Positions 12,518 to 13,437 of a DNA stretch of 13,437 bases are shown in pieces (the first letter of the stretch is position 1; each line of letters begins with the position of its first letter). The stretch spans positions 1-13,437 of the forward strand of contig JANPBY010000122.1 of the NCBI GenBank assembly GCA_031430645.1. Reading direction: 5' to 3'. This stretch comes from JANPBY01 sp031430645. Its GTDB lineage: Bacteria > Actinomycetota > Actinomycetes > DATJPE01. Below the pieces are notes generated by a model. That model worked only from the letters and a program-made list of their open reading frames with translations. It was not told the origin of the DNA and did not search any database. Position numbers and translations under genes: made by a program.

Positions 12518-13437
12518 GCCACAAGGAAGGGCAGCAGCACGGTGGTCAACGCAAACGCGGCTGGATGCCCAAGGAACTCTACGAGGCCGAGCTTTACCGA
12601 CTTCAGGCTGAGCTGGTCAAGGTCCAGGAGTGGGTGAAGGTCGAGGGCAAGCGGTTGGTCGTCGTCTTCGAAGGCCGCGACGCCGCGGGCAAGGGCAGCA
12701 CCATCAAGCGAGTCAGCCAGTTCCTGAACCCACGGATTGCCCGGCTGGAGGCCTTGCCGACGCCCACCGAACGACAGAAGACCCAGTGGTACTACCAGCG
12801 GTACCTCGAACTGTTGCCGGCCGCCGGCGAGATCGTGCTGTTCGACCGGTCCTGGTACAACCGCGCCGGCGTCGAGCACGTGATGGGGTTCTGCACTCCG
12901 GACGAGTACCAAAGATTTCTGCACCAGACACCGATCCTTGAACGACTCCTCGTCGAGGACGGCATCCTGCTTCGGAAGTACTGGTTCAGCGTCAGCGACG
13001 ACGAGCAGGAGAAACGCTTCCGGTCCCGGCTGGACGACCCGATGCGTCAGTGGAAGCTGTCGCCGATGGATCTCCAGTCGATCCTGCTGTGGGAGGAGTA
13101 CTCCCGGGCCAAGGACCAGATGATCGTCCACACCGACATCCCCGAAGCGCCCTGGTTCATCGTTGAGGCTGACGACAAGCGGAAGGCGCGGATCAACCTG
13201 ATCGCCCACCTGCTCTCCACGTTGCCCTACTACGAGGTCCAACGACCACCGCTCGAACTGCCGGCGCGGCCGGAGTCGACCGGCTATCGGCGGCCGCCGC
13301 GCGAGGGCTCCTACGTCCCCGACTACGCCGCGTCCCTGCTCCCCCCCACCCCCCGGGGGGGGGGTGGTGGGGTGTTGTCGCCCCCCCCGGGGGGGGGCGA
13401 CCAAAAACACCACACCGCCGGGGAGAGGGGCGGGGTG
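12514..13437 (+). CDS. ppk2: Polyphosphate kinase 2 family protein; 3' end unreliable
   Basis: TTG 12514 opens a frame that overlaps the aceE TGA by 4 bp (TTGA) and runs open to the window end; ATG 12565 is an alternative start. PPK2 enzymes transfer phosphate between polyphosphate and nucleotides. Seen here are the leader K-E-L-Y-E-A-E-L-Y-R-L-Q-A-E-L-V-K-V-Q-E-W-V, the Walker A G54-R-D-A-A-G-K60-G-S, and the Walker B/lid segment F-D111-R-S-W-Y-N-R-A-G-V-E-H. F-W-type blocks K-Y-W-F-S-V-S and D-P-M-R-Q-W-K-L-S-P-M-D follow, all family-typical. Good family sequence continues to about residue 275 (V-P-D-Y-A-A-S-L-L). After base 13340 the code becomes homopolymer-encoded Pro/Gly and is probably an assembly artefact, so the true C-terminus is unknown. 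Coupling with aceE suggests joint expression. Confidence 0.88.
   Translation, partial: MSHKEGQQHGGQRKRGWMPKELYEAELYRLQAELVKVQEWVKVEGKRLVVVFEGRDAAGKGSTIKRVSQFLNPRIARLEALPTPTERQKTQWYYQRYLELLPAAGEIVLFDRSWYNRAGVEHVMGFCTPDEYQRFLHQTPILERLLVEDGILLRKYWFSVSDDEQEKRFRSRLDDPMRQWKLSPMDLQSILLWEEYSRAKDQMIVHTDIPEAPWFIVEADDKRKARINLIAHLLSTLPYYEVQRPPLELPARPESTGYRRPPREGSYVPDYAASLLPPTPRGGGGGVLSPPPGGGDQKHHTAGERGGV
13341..13437. repeat. Low-complexity C/G homopolymers in foldback arrangement (likely contig-end artefact)
   Basis: The stretch holds C7-A-C6 (13341-13354), G10 (13355-13364), C8 (13381-13388) and G9 (13389-13397). GTCG before and CGAC after the second pair make a palindrome, and GGTGTT (13371-13376) mirrors AACACC (13406-13411). 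This nested imperfect inverted repeat is unlike anything else in the window and falls at its very end, inside an otherwise conserved gene. A sequencing or assembly foldback is the simplest reading. Confidence 0.7.

Noticed and set aside
13341..13400. G-quadruplex or Pro/Gly-rich functional tail of PPK2
   Set aside because: Runs of C and G in mirrored order at the very end of the window are better explained by an assembly or sequencing error.
12460..13413. 317-aa antisense frame opposite ppk2
   Set aside because: Shadow of the conserved kinase frame; its N-terminus comes from the homopolymer artefact.
1..13437. CRISPR array, rRNA, transposase or IS ends
   Set aside because: No regularly spaced repeats, rRNA signatures, DDE transposase or terminal repeats were seen on either strand.

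Overview
The window is high-GC DNA from an actinomycete-type actinobacterium. The evidence is frequent GTG/TTG starts, a one-cysteine AhpE peroxiredoxin, a DUF3052 protein and a homodimeric AceE. The genus cannot be fixed from the sequence; a Nocardioides-like or related soil or aquatic lineage is only a guess.

Region 1 (1-2747) is one end of an integrative element, all on the minus strand. A tyrosine integrase lies next to the 3' end of a tRNA-Val(UAC) gene. After it come a 110-aa protein (GTGA overlap), a 117-bp gap rich in inverted repeats, a 99-aa protein, a DUF4326 protein and the N-terminal 213 codons of a prim-pol type primase/polymerase that runs off the window. Integrase plus prim-pol at a tRNA fits actinomycete integrative elements of the prim-pol type, or a related prophage or satellite. 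No transfer or capsid gene is visible.

Region 2 (2748-5002) is chromosomal: tRNA-Val, ahpE (minus), a divergent gene resembling the mycothiol-dependent/DinB-like family (plus), and a convergent DUF3052 gene (minus). ahpE, DUF3052 and aceE are also close together in Mycobacterium tuberculosis (Rv2238c, Rv2239c, Rv2241, from memory), so this looks like an old neighbourhood.

Region 3 (5214-9651) sits between DUF3052 and aceE and holds two secreted FG-GAP proteins in tandem. Both carry a seven-unit integrin-alpha-like propeller whose last unit is split between its two ends, and both end in the same short W-G-W-L-G-D-S-H tail. The second has an extra N-terminal domain of about 310 residues and a linker domain. 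This is the least explained part of the window.

Region 4 (9776-13437) holds aceE (pyruvate dehydrogenase E1) and a polyphosphate kinase 2 gene whose TTG start overlaps the aceE stop. The last ~100 bases are C/G homopolymers in foldback arrangement and look like a contig-end artefact rather than real coding sequence.
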